Origin: Chryseobacterium sp. ZHDP1
GTDB taxonomy: Bacteria; Bacteroidota; Bacteroidia; Flavobacteriales; Weeksellaceae
Length of the DNA: 64,000 nucleotides
Assembly (NCBI RefSeq): GCF_018603435.1
Contig: NZ_CP075682.1
Coordinates: 496,001 to 560,000 of the forward strand
Reading direction: 5' to 3'
A program made the translations under genes and the position numbers. The notes beneath the pieces were generated by a model that saw only the letters and a program-made list of their open reading frames with translations, had not been told where the DNA came from and did no database searches. Below, piece after piece: positions 27,000-35,629 of this stretch (position 1 is the stretch's first letter; the number at the start of each line of letters is the position of its first letter).

Positions 27000-27500
27000 A
27001 TGATTTACGCTTTCGATACTTATTATTACGATGACTACGCCCATACAGTTTGTTTAGCTTTTCAGGATTGGGATTCTGAACAGGAATCAGAAATTTTTAC
27101 AGAAAAAACAGCAATTACTTCCGATTACGAAAGCGGAGCCTTTTACAAGAGAGAATTGCCGTGTATTTTAAGTCTTTTAAATAAAATTCAGCTTCAACAA
27201 GACGACATCATCATTATAGATGGCTACGTAACTTTGGATGAAGAAGGAAAAATAGGACTTGGAGGACATCTTTATGAAGCTTTAGACCAAAAATTTCCGG
27301 TGGTCGGAATTGCAAAAAACGGTTTTAACAGTTCGGATTCACGAAGAAGAACAGTTTATCGCGGAGAAAGTAAGACTCCCTTATTTCTGACTGCAAAAGG
27401 AGCAGATGTAGATGAAATTAAACGAAAAGTTGAACAGATGCACGGAAATTTCAGAATTCCGACATTGCTTAAAAAATTAGATCAGCTTTCCCGAAGTTAA
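27000..27500 (+). CDS. Compact endonuclease V-like protein
   Basis: This 166 aa protein shows endonuclease V landmarks in order: AFDTYYYDDYAHTVCLAF (first metal Asp in strand 1), YESGAFYKRELPCIL (parallel to the conserved FRE-P segment with its Glu), IIIIDGYVTLDEEGKIGLGG (second Asp, then the glycine-rich loop before HLYEAL) and GIAKNGF (basic catalytic-site Lys). Classical enzymes are ~220 aa and act on deoxyinosine or inosine in RNA. This one lacks part of the N-terminal region and the usual PYVSG-type wedge is not evident, so its activity may differ. Confidence 0.78.
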   Translation: MIYAFDTYYYDDYAHTVCLAFQDWDSEQESEIFTEKTAITSDYESGAFYKRELPCILSLLNKIQLQQDDIIIIDGYVTLDEEGKIGLGGHLYEALDQKFPVVGIAKNGFNSSDSRRRTVYRGESKTPLFLTAKGADVDEIKRKVEQMHGNFRIPTLLKKLDQLSRS

Positions 27501-27547
27501 AATATTGTAACTTCCAACGGCTAAAACACCTAAAATTTTTTTAAACT

Positions 27548-27716
27548 TTTTACCACAAAAGAAGCAAAAGATTTAAACACTTTAGTTTCTAAGTTTAATA
27601 CTTAAATGAAAAAAGAGTACATAAGTTAAAAAAAATCAAAGATTTTTCACTTTGCAGACTTTTGGAATACTTTAAATAAATCCAATAAAGTCTTTTATAT
27701 CTTTTGCGGCTAAATT
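27548..27716. repeat. Inverted pair of degenerate CGCAAAGGCGCAAAG-type repeats in a 405 bp gap
   Basis: TACCACAAAAGAAGCAAAAG begins at 27551, an AAAAATCAAAGATTTTT palindrome lies near 27630-27647, and CTTTTATATCTTTTGCGG (27691-27709) is an inverted echo of the first block. The layout resembles copies near 50.3 kb. No gene is seen in 27501-27905; the 3' side carries a weak stem (around 27893-27917) that could end the hxlR-type gene. Confidence 0.45.
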
Positions 27717-27905
27717 TAAAATTAGTTTAAACAAGTTCCTATTTAACTTTAATTCGCAAGATTTTCTTTAAAGTGACAAATGTCATTCAAATGTTATTTT
27801 TTATTAAGTCTAAATAAATATAAATTTGTTTTAATAAAAAATCAAAGCACTAAAACACATATCAATCATATCCATATCAATTTTTGTTTTTTCAACCGGC
27901 AGAAA

Positions 27906-28274
27906 CTATTTGTCGGTTTTTTGATATAAAGATTTCCTGTACTCAATTCCCCATTTGGCAATTTCATCAATAATCGGTTCGATAGTTTTTCCGTATTCTG
28001 TGATTTCATATTCCACAGTTACAGGTTTTGTGTCTAAAACAGTACGCTTTATCAGGTGATTGATTTCCATATCCTGAAGTTCTTTTGAAAGCATTTTGGC
28101 AGCAATACCGTCAATTTCTCTTAAAAGATCCATAAAACGCATTTTTTCGCTCTGCATTAAAGTTCCGAGAATATGAAATTTCCATTTTCCGGATAAAATT
28201 TCCATTGAATCTTTGATTGCATTCATACGGTTTTTACAGATAGGAGTAATATTCAGGTTAGCTTCTTTTTTCAT
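27906..28274 (-). CDS. HxlR family winged-helix transcriptional regulator
   Basis: Beginning at the ATG at 28274, the 122 aa product has the HxlR signature: a cysteine near the N-terminus (PICKNRM), MEILSGKWKFHILGTLM, MRFMDLLREIDGIAAKMLSK (recognition helix region), then VEYEITEYGKTIEPIIDEIAKWG. The longer open frame extends leftwards through operator-like DNA and is not credible. HxlR proteins often sense electrophiles or oxidants through the N-terminal Cys and repress a divergent gene. That suggests control of the adjacent DsbA-like gene and itself. Confidence 0.9.
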   Translation of the reverse strand: MKKEANLNITPICKNRMNAIKDSMEILSGKWKFHILGTLMQSEKMRFMDLLREIDGIAAKMLSKELQDMEINHLIKRTVLDTKPVTVEYEITEYGKTIEPIIDEIAKWGIEYRKSLYQKTDK

Positions 28275-28326
28275 GATTTCAAAATAAATTATAGTGCTGT
28301 AAAGATAATAAAAAAACAGAAAGGTA

Positions 28327-28360
28327 GTTTCCTCGAGGAAACCAGTTTCTAAAAGGAAAT
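28327..28360. promoter_or_regulatory. Two adjacent operator-like palindromes in the hxlR/dsbA-like intergenic region
   Basis: GTTTCCTCGAGGAAAC (28327-28342) is a perfect 16 bp palindrome. GTTTCTAAAAGGAAAT (28345-28360) is a degenerate second copy, centre-to-centre 18 bp away. They lie at the predicted -33 region of the regulator (its -7-like TATCTTTA is at 28300-28307 on the minus strand) and upstream of a TAGATTTG -7 element at 28389-28396 for the + strand gene. Binding by the HxlR-type protein is inferred. Confidence 0.65.
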
Positions 28361-28438
28361 CCATTACCAGAGTATGATGATTATATATTAGATTTGTGGT
28401 AACATTAAAAAATTGTAAAATATTTATCATCGCAAAAA

Positions 28439-29440
28439 ATGATAAACAACAAAATACTAACATTTATGTTCCTCACGGCAGCTTTAAGCAGTTGTAACGG
28501 ACAGAATGATAAAAGTAAAAAAATGGAAAACAGATCTACAAATCCTCTATTATGCGATCCTGCGACAGGAGTTTGTGAAGTTCCCGGAGAAAAGTTTGAA
28601 ATTGGGAATATTGATGTAATGACTGATGAAAAACCTGTAAAAGTTATTTATTTTACAGACCCAATCTGCTCTTCATGCTGGGGAATTGAGCCTCAGCTGA
28701 GAAAATTAAAACTGGAATACGGAGATAACATAGATATAGAATACAGAATGGGAGGGCTTCTTCCGGACTGGAGCTATAACAGCGGAGGAATCAGCAAACC
28801 TTCCGATGTTGCGCATCACTGGGATGAAGTAAGTCTTTATTACGATATGCCTATCGACGGCGATATATGGCTTCAGGATCCGCTGGATTCTTCTTATCCA
28901 CCTTCTATCGCTTTTAAAGCTGCGCAGATGCAGGACAGAGAAAAAGCACTGGATTTCCTGAGAGAGCTTCGTGAAATGGTATTTTTGAAGAAAAAAAATA
29001 TTGCAAAATGGGAGCATATGGTAACCGCAGCAAAAAAAGCAGGATTAAATACAGACCAGCTGAAAAAAGACTTTGAAGGAAGAGCAAAAGAGCTTTTTCA
29101 GGAAGATCTGAAGCTGGCAAGAGAGATGGGAGTTCGCGGTTTTCCTACGATGTTTTTTACCAATGATGCAGGGAAAAGAGAAATTGTGTACGGTTCTAAA
29201 CCTTACGCATTTTATGAAACAGCTGTTCTGAAAGTGAATTCGGACACCAAAAAATCTGAGTACTCTAAAAACTGGGAGAATCTTTTTGAAAAGTATAATT
29301 CGCTTTCTGCAAAGGAATTTTCAGAATTATCGGGAACTCCCAGAAAGGAAAGCGAAAGACTGTTAAACGAGCTTTCAGAGAAAGGAAAACTAGAAAAGCT
29401 GACCACCAAAAACGGTTCTATGTGGACCCTTAAATCATAA
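28439..29440 (+). CDS. DsbA/FrnE-like thioredoxin-fold lipoprotein with winged-helix-like C-terminus
   Basis: This 333 aa protein starts with a lipoprotein-like signal (FMFLTAALSSCNG, Cys19). After NPLLCDPATGVCEVP, which has two extra cysteines (39, 46), a DsbA-fold domain carries DPICSSCWGIEP (CxxC 77-80) and a cis-Pro loop MGVRGFPTMFF. The domain most resembles FrnE/SpxH-type DsbA proteins. The last ~55 residues (SAKEFSELSGTPRKESERLL... LEKLTTKNGSMWTLKS) read like a winged helix, odd for an exported protein. An internal Met at residue 29 (MENRSTNP) would give a cytoplasmic form. Divergent from the HxlR-type regulator. Confidence 0.8.
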   Translation: MINNKILTFMFLTAALSSCNGQNDKSKKMENRSTNPLLCDPATGVCEVPGEKFEIGNIDVMTDEKPVKVIYFTDPICSSCWGIEPQLRKLKLEYGDNIDIEYRMGGLLPDWSYNSGGISKPSDVAHHWDEVSLYYDMPIDGDIWLQDPLDSSYPPSIAFKAAQMQDREKALDFLRELREMVFLKKKNIAKWEHMVTAAKKAGLNTDQLKKDFEGRAKELFQEDLKLAREMGVRGFPTMFFTNDAGKREIVYGSKPYAFYETAVLKVNSDTKKSEYSKNWENLFEKYNSLSAKEFSELSGTPRKESERLLNELSEKGKLEKLTTKNGSMWTLKS

Positions 29441-29475
29441 TTAATTTCATTAATATTTAGCAAGTTTTTTTTAAC

Positions 29476-29507
29476 ATCCGGGAGTTCATTGAATTTCCGG
29501 ATTTTTA
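29476..29507 (+). terminator. Terminator after the DsbA-like gene
   Basis: ATCCGG (29476-29481) pairs with CCGGAT (29497-29502), with further inner pairing GTTC/GAAT, followed by TTTTTA. Confidence 0.75.
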
Positions 29508-29532
29508 TTGCCATTGTTATCAATGTAAAAGA

Positions 29533-29624
29533 ATCTGCTCTTTAGGAGCAGATCCAGTAGATAAATACATCTCATTTTTTTAATTAGACAACAATAAAAA
29601 AGCACAGCCGACGATGCTGTGCTT
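29533..29624. other. Two further strong hairpins in a gene-free 631 bp gap
   Basis: ATCTGCTC (29533-29540) pairs perfectly with GAGCAGAT (29546-29553). Then AAGCACAGC (29600-29608) pairs perfectly with GCTGTGCTT (29616-29624), followed by AAATTTTTA. Together with the terminator at 29476 they make three stems in 150 bp with no ORF between. The interval could carry a small RNA ending at the last stem. The remaining part of 29441-30071 is AT-rich with nothing else recognised. Confidence 0.45.
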
Positions 29625-30098
29625 AAATTTTTATAAATTTAATTGCGATTTCAGAATTGAAAAAAGCAAAATATGTTTCCACTTCAGTTGTATTTCATAG
29701 TAAATGTAGGAATAAAATGTTTGCCAGACAATATACTAAATGTTAAAATTTATATTTTTTGATGGATAAATTTGTGATATTATTTTTTTGTTAAATAATC
29801 TCCAAAAGCTGATTTATGGTCTTCTTTTTGTTTATATATCCTTCCTGTACATTTTATTTTTTTGATACAGAAGATCAGATCTTTGTTACTTTCTTGCATT
29901 AAATATCTTCTCATCATTGAAAAATTCCTATCTTTATCACATTAAAATCTCTTTATAAATAACGCCCAATATTTCAGGATAATATTAAAGCCTGAAAATT
30001 CTATGGTTCAGACTCCTTGAACCCATAAAATCGTTTTTTTAAACCTAAAAAGCAATTGTACATTAACAATTTTGCTTTTACATTATAAAGAGAATATC

Positions 30099-30734
30099 AT
30101 GAATACAAATACAATAGCCGTTATCGGCGGAACAGGAAAATCGGGACAATTTCTTGTTCAAAACCTTTTAAATAAACAATATCCCATCAGAATGTTATTA
30201 AGGAATCCTGAGAATTTTACTCTTAAGAGTCCTTTGATTAATATTGTGAAAGGTGATGTCAGAAATTCTGAAGCTGTTCATCATTTAATTAAAGATTGTA
30301 ATGTAGTGATAAGTACGCTAGGACAATCAGTCGGCGAAAAATCAATTTTCAGCGACGCAACAGGTAATATAATTAAAGCAATGAATTCCTACGGAATCAA
30401 CCGTTATATCGTTACAACAGGACTGAATGTAAATACACCATTTGATCACAAAAATGAAAAGGTGAAAATGGCAACCGACTGGATGTATCAAAATTATCCT
30501 GAAACAACTACCGATAAGCAAAAAGAATATGAGCTTTTGAATAAAAGCAATCTGAACTGGACATTGGTAAGGCTTCCTTTAATTAATCTGACTGATGAAA
30601 GTTTTGCGACAGAAACCAGTCTTCAGGATTGCAAAGGTGAAACAATTTCCGCAACAGATCTGGCAAAATTTTTAATTTCTCAGATGGATGATCAGACTTT
30701 TTGTAAGCAGAGTCCGTTTTTGTATAATATATAA
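30099..30734 (+). CDS. NAD(P)-binding atypical short-chain dehydrogenase (NmrA-like)
   Basis: The start is the ATG at 30099; an upstream TTG would add nine codons without conserved content. The 211 aa protein has the Rossmann motif IAVIGGTGKSGQFLVQNLL, then IRMLLRNPENF, VKGDVRN and CNVVISTLGQSVGEKS, typical of atypical SDRs of the NmrA/NAD-dependent epimerase type. The YxxxK catalytic pair of classical SDRs is not evident, so it may bind cofactor and act as a redox sensor or reductase. It lies alone. Confidence 0.85.
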   Translation: MNTNTIAVIGGTGKSGQFLVQNLLNKQYPIRMLLRNPENFTLKSPLINIVKGDVRNSEAVHHLIKDCNVVISTLGQSVGEKSIFSDATGNIIKAMNSYGINRYIVTTGLNVNTPFDHKNEKVKMATDWMYQNYPETTTDKQKEYELLNKSNLNWTLVRLPLINLTDESFATETSLQDCKGETISATDLAKFLISQMDDQTFCKQSPFLYNI

Positions 30735-30837
30735 ATCTGATCAATAAGATTTTAATTAAGAAGTATAAGGTTTAACAAAGTTTATGATCTGATAATTTTC
30801 TTAATTGAATGTGAGAGCTTAAATATCTTCAAATAAA

Positions 30838-30866
30838 AAAACAGAGAGTAAAAAGCTCTCTGTTTT
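30838..30866. terminator. Bidirectional terminator between NmrA-like gene and uvrA
   Basis: AAAACAGAGAG (30838-30848) pairs with CTCTCTGTTTT (30856-30866) around a seven-base loop, with A runs before and T runs after, so it can end transcripts from both sides. Confidence 0.85.
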
Positions 30867-30869
30867 ATT

Positions 30870-33662
30870 TTAATTCTCCAGCTTTTCTTTAATATACTTT
30901 GCTGTATGAGATTTTTTATTTTTTGCCAGTTCTTCCGGTGTGCCGGTAAAAACGACTTCACCGCCATGTTTTCCTGCTTCCGGACCGATATCAATAATGT
31001 AATCTGCGGATTTAATGATATCAGGTTGATGTTCAATTACAATCACAGAATGCCCCAGATCAATTAAAGCCTGTAAAGACTTCAGTAATTTCTGAATATC
31101 ATGGAAATGCAGCCCTGTTGAAGGTTCATCAAAAATAAATAAGGTCTTGTCTGTGGTAACACCTTTTACAAGGAACGAAGCCAGTTTTACACGCTGTGCT
31201 TCACCACCGGAAAGGGTAGAAGAGCTTTGCCCAAGCTGCAGGTATCCCAAACCTACATCTTGTAATGGTTTTAATTTGGTAGCGATTTTTTCTTCTTTAT
31301 TATCTTTGAAAAATTCCAGTGCTTCATCCACAGTCATGTGAAGAATGTCTGAAATATTTTTCTCGTCGTACTTTACTTCCAGAATTTCACTTTTGAAGCG
31401 TGTCCCTTTGCAAACCTCACACTCCAGTTCAATATCTGCCATAAACTGCATGGAAACGTTGATAACGCCTTCTCCTTTACATTCATCGCATCTTCCGCCA
31501 TCTACGTTAAAGGAAAAATGTTTAGGTTTATACCCCATCATTTTGGCAACTTTCTGCTTGGCAAAAAGATCTCGAATGTCGTCGTAGGCTTTAAGATACG
31601 TTACAGGATTGGATCTTGAAGACTTTCCGATAGGATTCTGGTCGATCAGTTCAATATGCTGTATCAGTTTTTTCGGAAAATCCACAGCATCATAATCTCC
31701 TTTTTTACCGCCCATTCCAAGCTGAATCTGGATGTCATTGGTAAGAATTTCCTTCATTAAAGTCGATTTCCCGCTTCCTGAAACTCCCGAAATTACAACA
31801 AGATTTTCCAAAGGAACATCTACATCAATATTTTTTAAATTATTTTGTCTTGCTCCTTTTATATGAATCCATTCTTTACCTTTTCTCCGCTTTTTTGGGA
31901 CTTCAATTTCCAGTCTTCCGGTAAGATATTTTGAAGTTAATGTATCTGCATCTTTCAATTCTTTGTAATCCCCGGCAAAAACCAATTCTCCGCCAAGATA
32001 GCCGGCTTCAGGACCAATATCAATAATGTAATCTGCCGCTTTCATTACGTCTTCATCATGTTCCACAACGATTACGGTGTTGCCAAGATCACGGAGATTC
32101 TGCAAAACTTCAATCAGGTTTTCCGTATCTCTTGAATGCAGTCCGATGGAAGGTTCATCCAGAATATAAATAGAACCCACCAAAGAACTTCCTAAACTTG
32201 TCGCAAGATTAATTCTCTGACTCTCACCGCCGGAAAGTGTGTTGGATGTTCTGTTTAAGGTTAAATATCCTAAACCTACTTTCAGTAAAAACTCCAGTCG
32301 GGTTGTAATTTCGTACAATAATCTTTTGGCAACTTCCTGATCGTGTTCGGATAACTTTAAGCTTTCAATTAAAGGAAAAAGTTCATCCAGAGGAAGTTCA
32401 ATCATTGATTGGATGTTATGTCCGTCGATTTTCACCCAGCTTGTTTCTTCACGCAATCTCAAGCCTTCGCAAGTCGGGCAAAGAGTCTTTCCGCGATAAC
32501 GTGAAAGCATGACACGGTACTGAATTTTATACAGATTTTCCTCAAGCATTTTGAAGAAATTGTCAATCGATGGGAACGTGCTTTTTCCGTCACCTTTCCA
32601 AAGGTATTTTTTCTGGTCTTTGGTTAACTGATGATACGGCTTATGAATAGGAAAATCTTTTGCTTTTTTAATAAAATCCTTTTTCCATTCGCTCATGCTT
32701 TCGCCTTTCCATGAAGCAACCGCATCTTCGAAAACGGATAATGTTTTGTTGGGAATAACTAAATCTTCATCAATTCCGATCACTTTTCCGTATCCTTCAC
32801 AAGTAGGGCAGGCTCCGTAAGGATTATTAAAGCTGAAAAAATGAACATTTGGTTCTAAAAACTCGATTCCGTCCAGTTCAAATTTATTTGAAAATTCTTT
32901 TACTTTTCCGGTATCTACATTTTTTAACGAACAATATCCCCGACCTTCGTAAAAAGCCATCTGAATAGAGTCTGCCAAACGCTGTAAAAAGCTTTCATCT
33001 TCTTCATAAGTAAAACGATCGATGACCAGATTAATTTCCATTCCCTTTTCTGGGGTAAAACCAAAACTTTCCAGATCTTCAATTCCTGCAACATTCCCAT
33101 TAATTTCAAGTCTTGTAAAACCTGCTAATTTCAGAACATTTAAATTTTCGCTAAAATTCCCGGCATCGTAATCGTAAGGAGCCGTTAATAGAAACGAAGT
33201 TTCTTTTTTTGAAGATTTAATGAAATCCACCACATCAGAAACTGAATCCTTTTTCACTTCTTCACCCGAAACCGGCGAATACGTTTTCCCGATTCTCGCG
33301 AAAAGAAGCTTCATATAATCATAAATCTCGGTGGAAGTTCCTACTGTAGATCGGGGATTGGAAGAAATTACTTTTTGCTGGATGGCAATGGAAGGAGCCA
33401 ATCCTTTAATATCGTCAACTTTAGGTTTCTCGAGTTTTCCTAAAAACTGACGTGCATAAGAGCTTAAACTCTCTACATACCTTCTCTGTCCTTCCGCATA
33501 AATCGTATCAAAAGCCAGTGAAGATTTTCCGCTTCCGGAAACTCCTGTAATGACGATCAGTTTATTTTTTGGGATAAGAACATCTATGTGTTTCAGATTG
33601 TTAAGGTGTGCGTTCTTAACGAAAATCTGTTTTTTAATATCTATTTCTGTTGTATGAGCCAT
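30870..33662 (-). CDS. uvrA: Excinuclease ABC subunit A
   Basis: At 930 aa this is a full-length UvrA, the damage-recognition ATPase of nucleotide excision repair. The two ABC modules each have a Walker A ([14 protein letters not shown] near the N-terminus, [14 protein letters not shown] in the second half) and signature ([30 protein letters not shown]). Zinc-finger cysteines appear as CPTCEGYG and CPTCEGLR in the first half and CDECKGEG...CEVCKGTR in the second. The insertion domain for UvrB binding is present in the first half. It is monocistronic. Confidence 0.96.
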   Translation of the reverse strand: MAHTTEIDIKKQIFVKNAHLNNLKHIDVLIPKNKLIVITGVSGSGKSSLAFDTIYAEGQRRYVESLSSYARQFLGKLEKPKVDDIKGLAPSIAIQQKVISSNPRSTVGTSTEIYDYMKLLFARIGKTYSPVSGEEVKKDSVSDVVDFIKSSKKETSFLLTAPYDYDAGNFSENLNVLKLAGFTRLEINGNVAGIEDLESFGFTPEKGMEINLVIDRFTYEEDESFLQRLADSIQMAFYEGRGYCSLKNVDTGKVKEFSNKFELDGIEFLEPNVHFFSFNNPYGACPTCEGYGKVIGIDEDLVIPNKTLSVFEDAVASWKGESMSEWKKDFIKKAKDFPIHKPYHQLTKDQKKYLWKGDGKSTFPSIDNFFKMLEENLYKIQYRVMLSRYRGKTLCPTCEGLRLREETSWVKIDGHNIQSMIELPLDELFPLIESLKLSEHDQEVAKRLLYEITTRLEFLLKVGLGYLTLNRTSNTLSGGESQRINLATSLGSSLVGSIYILDEPSIGLHSRDTENLIEVLQNLRDLGNTVIVVEHDEDVMKAADYIIDIGPEAGYLGGELVFAGDYKELKDADTLTSKYLTGRLEIEVPKKRRKGKEWIHIKGARQNNLKNIDVDVPLENLVVISGVSGSGKSTLMKEILTNDIQIQLGMGGKKGDYDAVDFPKKLIQHIELIDQNPIGKSSRSNPVTYLKAYDDIRDLFAKQKVAKMMGYKPKHFSFNVDGGRCDECKGEGVINVSMQFMADIELECEVCKGTRFKSEILEVKYDEKNISDILHMTVDEALEFFKDNKEEKIATKLKPLQDVGLGYLQLGQSSSTLSGGEAQRVKLASFLVKGVTTDKTLFIFDEPSTGLHFHDIQKLLKSLQALIDLGHSVIVIEHQPDIIKSADYIIDIGPEAGKHGGEVVFTGTPEELAKNKKSHTAKYIKEKLEN

Positions 33663-33995
33663 AGTAAAATTAAGACTAACAAAATTACGAATTTTTAATC
33701 GGATTGAATGTACTCTATGGCGACTATTTACAATTCTACACAGTGTGAATTTTAATATTGTATATTCTGAAGAGTATTATAATTCTTAATTAATTTTAAT
33801 TCTCACTTCTTTGAAAAACGGATAAAGAAAGGTAAGTATGTACAATCCTACACCACAGCCTTTTATATTTGAATGTATGCTCAGCTATTTTCAGGAGTAT
33901 GCTGCCTATTTTTAGAAAAATATAGAAACTTTAACTAAAATTTAATAATATGCTTGAAAACTGTTCGTTTAAATAATTGCTAATATTGCAATACC
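33663..33995. other. 333 bp AT-rich gap upstream of the transposase, no gene seen
   Basis: No ORF, RNA hairpin or consensus promoter stands out. The right end (from 33956, starting GAAAACTGTTCG) resembles the reverse complement of sequence just after the transposase and may be part of the element. Confidence 0.4.
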
Positions 33996-34967
33996 ATGAT
34001 TAACACAAATTTCAATTCTATACTGGAGTTAATACAGACTTTCTCTTCCGAGCAGGTCTGCATTGAGTATCTTGAACAAATGAGATGGGGCGGAATTGTT
34101 GAAAGTCCGTTCGACTCTGCTTCTAAAGTGTATAAATGCAGTAAAAATCGCTACAAATGCAGGAACACCGGAAAATATTTTAACGTTAAAACAGGTTCCA
34201 TGTTTGAGAATACTAAAATCAGCCTGCAGAAATGGTTTTTGGCGATATGGCTCCTTACATCCGGAAAAAAGGGAATCAGTTCTGTTCAGCTTGCAAAGGA
34301 TATCGGAGTAACGCAGAAAACAGCATGGTTTCTGTCGCACCGTATACGTGAATGTTTTGGCATTGAAAATAATAATGAACTTGCAGGAGATGTGGAATGT
34401 GACGAAACATTTATTGGCGGCAAGAACAGAAACAGGCACCGTCATAAAAAAGTAGAATATTCTAAAAACCGTAATTTTCCGGATAAAGTTCCTGTTGTAG
34501 GAATGCTGCAGAGAGGTGGTAAAATGAATGCATACGTTGTAAAAGATACCAAAAAAGCCAGTATTCAGCCGTTTATCTATCAATATGTAATTTCTGAAAA
34601 TACCCGGTTAATAAGTGATGAATGGTGCGGATATAAAGGGTTGGGTACATCTTATTTTCATTTGGTTGTTGATCATTCCAAAAAAGAATATGTTAATTCT
34701 GAAGATAAATCTATACATACCAATACGATTGAAGGTTGCTGGAAAATTCTTAAAAATTCTGTCTCTGGAATTTATAACTTTGTATCTAAGAAACATCTTC
34801 AAAAATATGTAAATGAATTTATTTATAAGTTCAACTTGAGATATATATCCAGCAACGAGAAATTTACATATCTGCTCAAAAAATGCACGGTTAGAACCAA
34901 ATACGAGGATCTTATTAAATAAAAAAACAATTATTATTAATTATTTTGTATACGAATCATTGTTTTC
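33956..34967 (+). mobile_element. Candidate IS1595-group element around the transposase
   Basis: The sequence starting at 33956 (GAAAACTGTTCGTTTAAATA) resembles the reverse complement of 34930-34967 (GAAAACAATGATTCGTATAC), with small gaps, then both continue AAATAATT and TAATA. These could be imperfect terminal inverted repeats of a ~1 kb element hugging the ORF. I found no convincing 8 bp target duplication, so the ends are tentative. Confidence 0.4.
33996..34922 (+). CDS. IS1595-family (ISXO2-like) transposase
   Basis: This 308 aa protein has FNVKTGSMFENTKISLQKWF and the helix-turn-helix SSVQLAKDIGVTQKTAWFLSHRIR, which identify the IS1595/ISXO2 group. The DDE-type catalytic domain shows VECDETFIGGKNRNRHR (first Asp), RLISDEWCGYKGL (second Asp) and HTNTIEGCWKILKNSVSGI (final Glu), all intact. 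The N-terminal zinc ribbon of typical members (two CxxC) is eroded to YKCSKNRYKCRNTGKYF with only two cysteines. The ORF has no frameshift, so it is potentially functional. Confidence 0.9.
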   Translation: MINTNFNSILELIQTFSSEQVCIEYLEQMRWGGIVESPFDSASKVYKCSKNRYKCRNTGKYFNVKTGSMFENTKISLQKWFLAIWLLTSGKKGISSVQLAKDIGVTQKTAWFLSHRIRECFGIENNNELAGDVECDETFIGGKNRNRHRHKKVEYSKNRNFPDKVPVVGMLQRGGKMNAYVVKDTKKASIQPFIYQYVISENTRLISDEWCGYKGLGTSYFHLVVDHSKKEYVNSEDKSIHTNTIEGCWKILKNSVSGIYNFVSKKHLQKYVNEFIYKFNLRYISSNEKFTYLLKKCTVRTKYEDLIK

Positions 34968-35135
34968 GGGTAATTTTACGGAATGCCATATTAAGTCTTA
35001 TATTTAAATCATAAATTTGTGATTTATATATGTTCTGATGGGGATTGGTTTCTTTTTTTAGATGTAAAAAATGCTGATAAAAGATAAGTTTTCTTTCAGA
35101 AAAACATAAATAATGACTATTTTAACACTTGAAAT

Positions 35136-35357
35136 ATGTTACCTGAACTATTAAAACAAAAAAAAATAAAAAGTATTTTTTTTAAGGAGGAAGAATACTT
35201 TGATGTAGCGGATATTAAAAAGAATCATCCCGATTTGAAAATTGATGTCAGCCGTATTATCCTTGTTAAAAAGTTACAGTTTATAAAAGCTGAAGATGTA
35301 TCTTTAGTATCAGACTTTGATAATACGATAAAAAATATTTTTAAAAATAAAAAATAA
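35136..35357 (+). CDS. Small hypothetical protein
   Basis: The 73 aa product (LLKQKKIKSIFFKEEEYFDV...) is charged, has no signal peptide or membrane segment, and contains a short pattern FFKEEEYFDVADIKKNHPDL that recalls the N-terminal region of phage antirepressor/BRO-like proteins, too short to assign. A purine-rich stretch before the ATG is not obvious, as usual in this phylum. It lies just downstream of the transposase and may be an accessory gene or a remnant. Confidence 0.5.
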   Translation: MLPELLKQKKIKSIFFKEEEYFDVADIKKNHPDLKIDVSRIILVKKLQFIKAEDVSLVSDFDNTIKNIFKNKK

Positions 35358-35455
35358 GAGATTAAATTTTTGAAAGATAAGTTTTTTTAAGTTTGTGGTA
35401 TTGCTTTTTATTTTAAAATTTGTTAAAATTGCAGTCATAAATATGTAATATAGAA

Positions 35456-35506
35456 ATGAGAAAATTATTCAGAGATCTTATTACACATTTAATGAGAAAA
35501 AGATAA
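35456..35506 (+). CDS. Possible 16-residue leader or micro-peptide
   Basis: An ATG opens a 16-codon frame, rich in basic residues (MRKLFRDLITHLMRKR), ended by TAA, and 16 bases later a strong terminator begins. Short ORF plus terminator upstream of another gene resembles an attenuator leader, but the TonB receptor has its own promoter beyond the terminator, so this could equally be a short independent transcript. Coding status is not shown by the sequence alone. Confidence 0.35.
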   Translation: MRKLFRDLITHLMRKR

Positions 35507-35522
35507 CGAAATTACTTCCCGG

Positions 35523-35551
35523 GATGCGATATTACTGTCGCATCTTTTTTT
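35523..35551 (+). terminator. Strong terminator upstream of the TonB-receptor gene
   Basis: GATGCGA (35523-35529) pairs perfectly with TCGCATC (35538-35544) around an eight-base loop, followed by seven T residues. Confidence 0.85.
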
Positions 35552-35565
35552 ATGACAACTATCAT

Positions 35566-35596
35566 TTGTCATTCTTCATGATCTCCAGTACTTTTG
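35566..35596 (+). promoter_or_regulatory. Promoter of the TonB-receptor gene
   Basis: TTG (35566-35568), a 20 bp spacer and a perfect -7 TACTTTTG (35589-35596). Transcription would start near 35602, about 28 nt before the ATG. The spacer is 1-3 bp longer than typical. Confidence 0.65.
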
Positions 35597-35629
35597 CGTT
35601 CACGAAACTAACTGAGAATAAAACTGATT

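Noticed and set aside
28275..28463. N-terminal extension of the HxlR-type ORF
   Set aside because: The extra 63 codons run through the operator palindromes and the divergent gene's start and encode no conserved sequence.
34029..34583. 184-codon minus-strand frame across the transposase
   Set aside because: Shadow of the IS1595 gene with Phe/Cys-rich, non-homologous translation.
35358..35629. Possible cobalamin or other riboswitch before the TonB receptor
   Set aside because: No conserved core of a known riboswitch could be recognised, and the receptor's promoter lies after the terminator, leaving only ~28 nt of leader.
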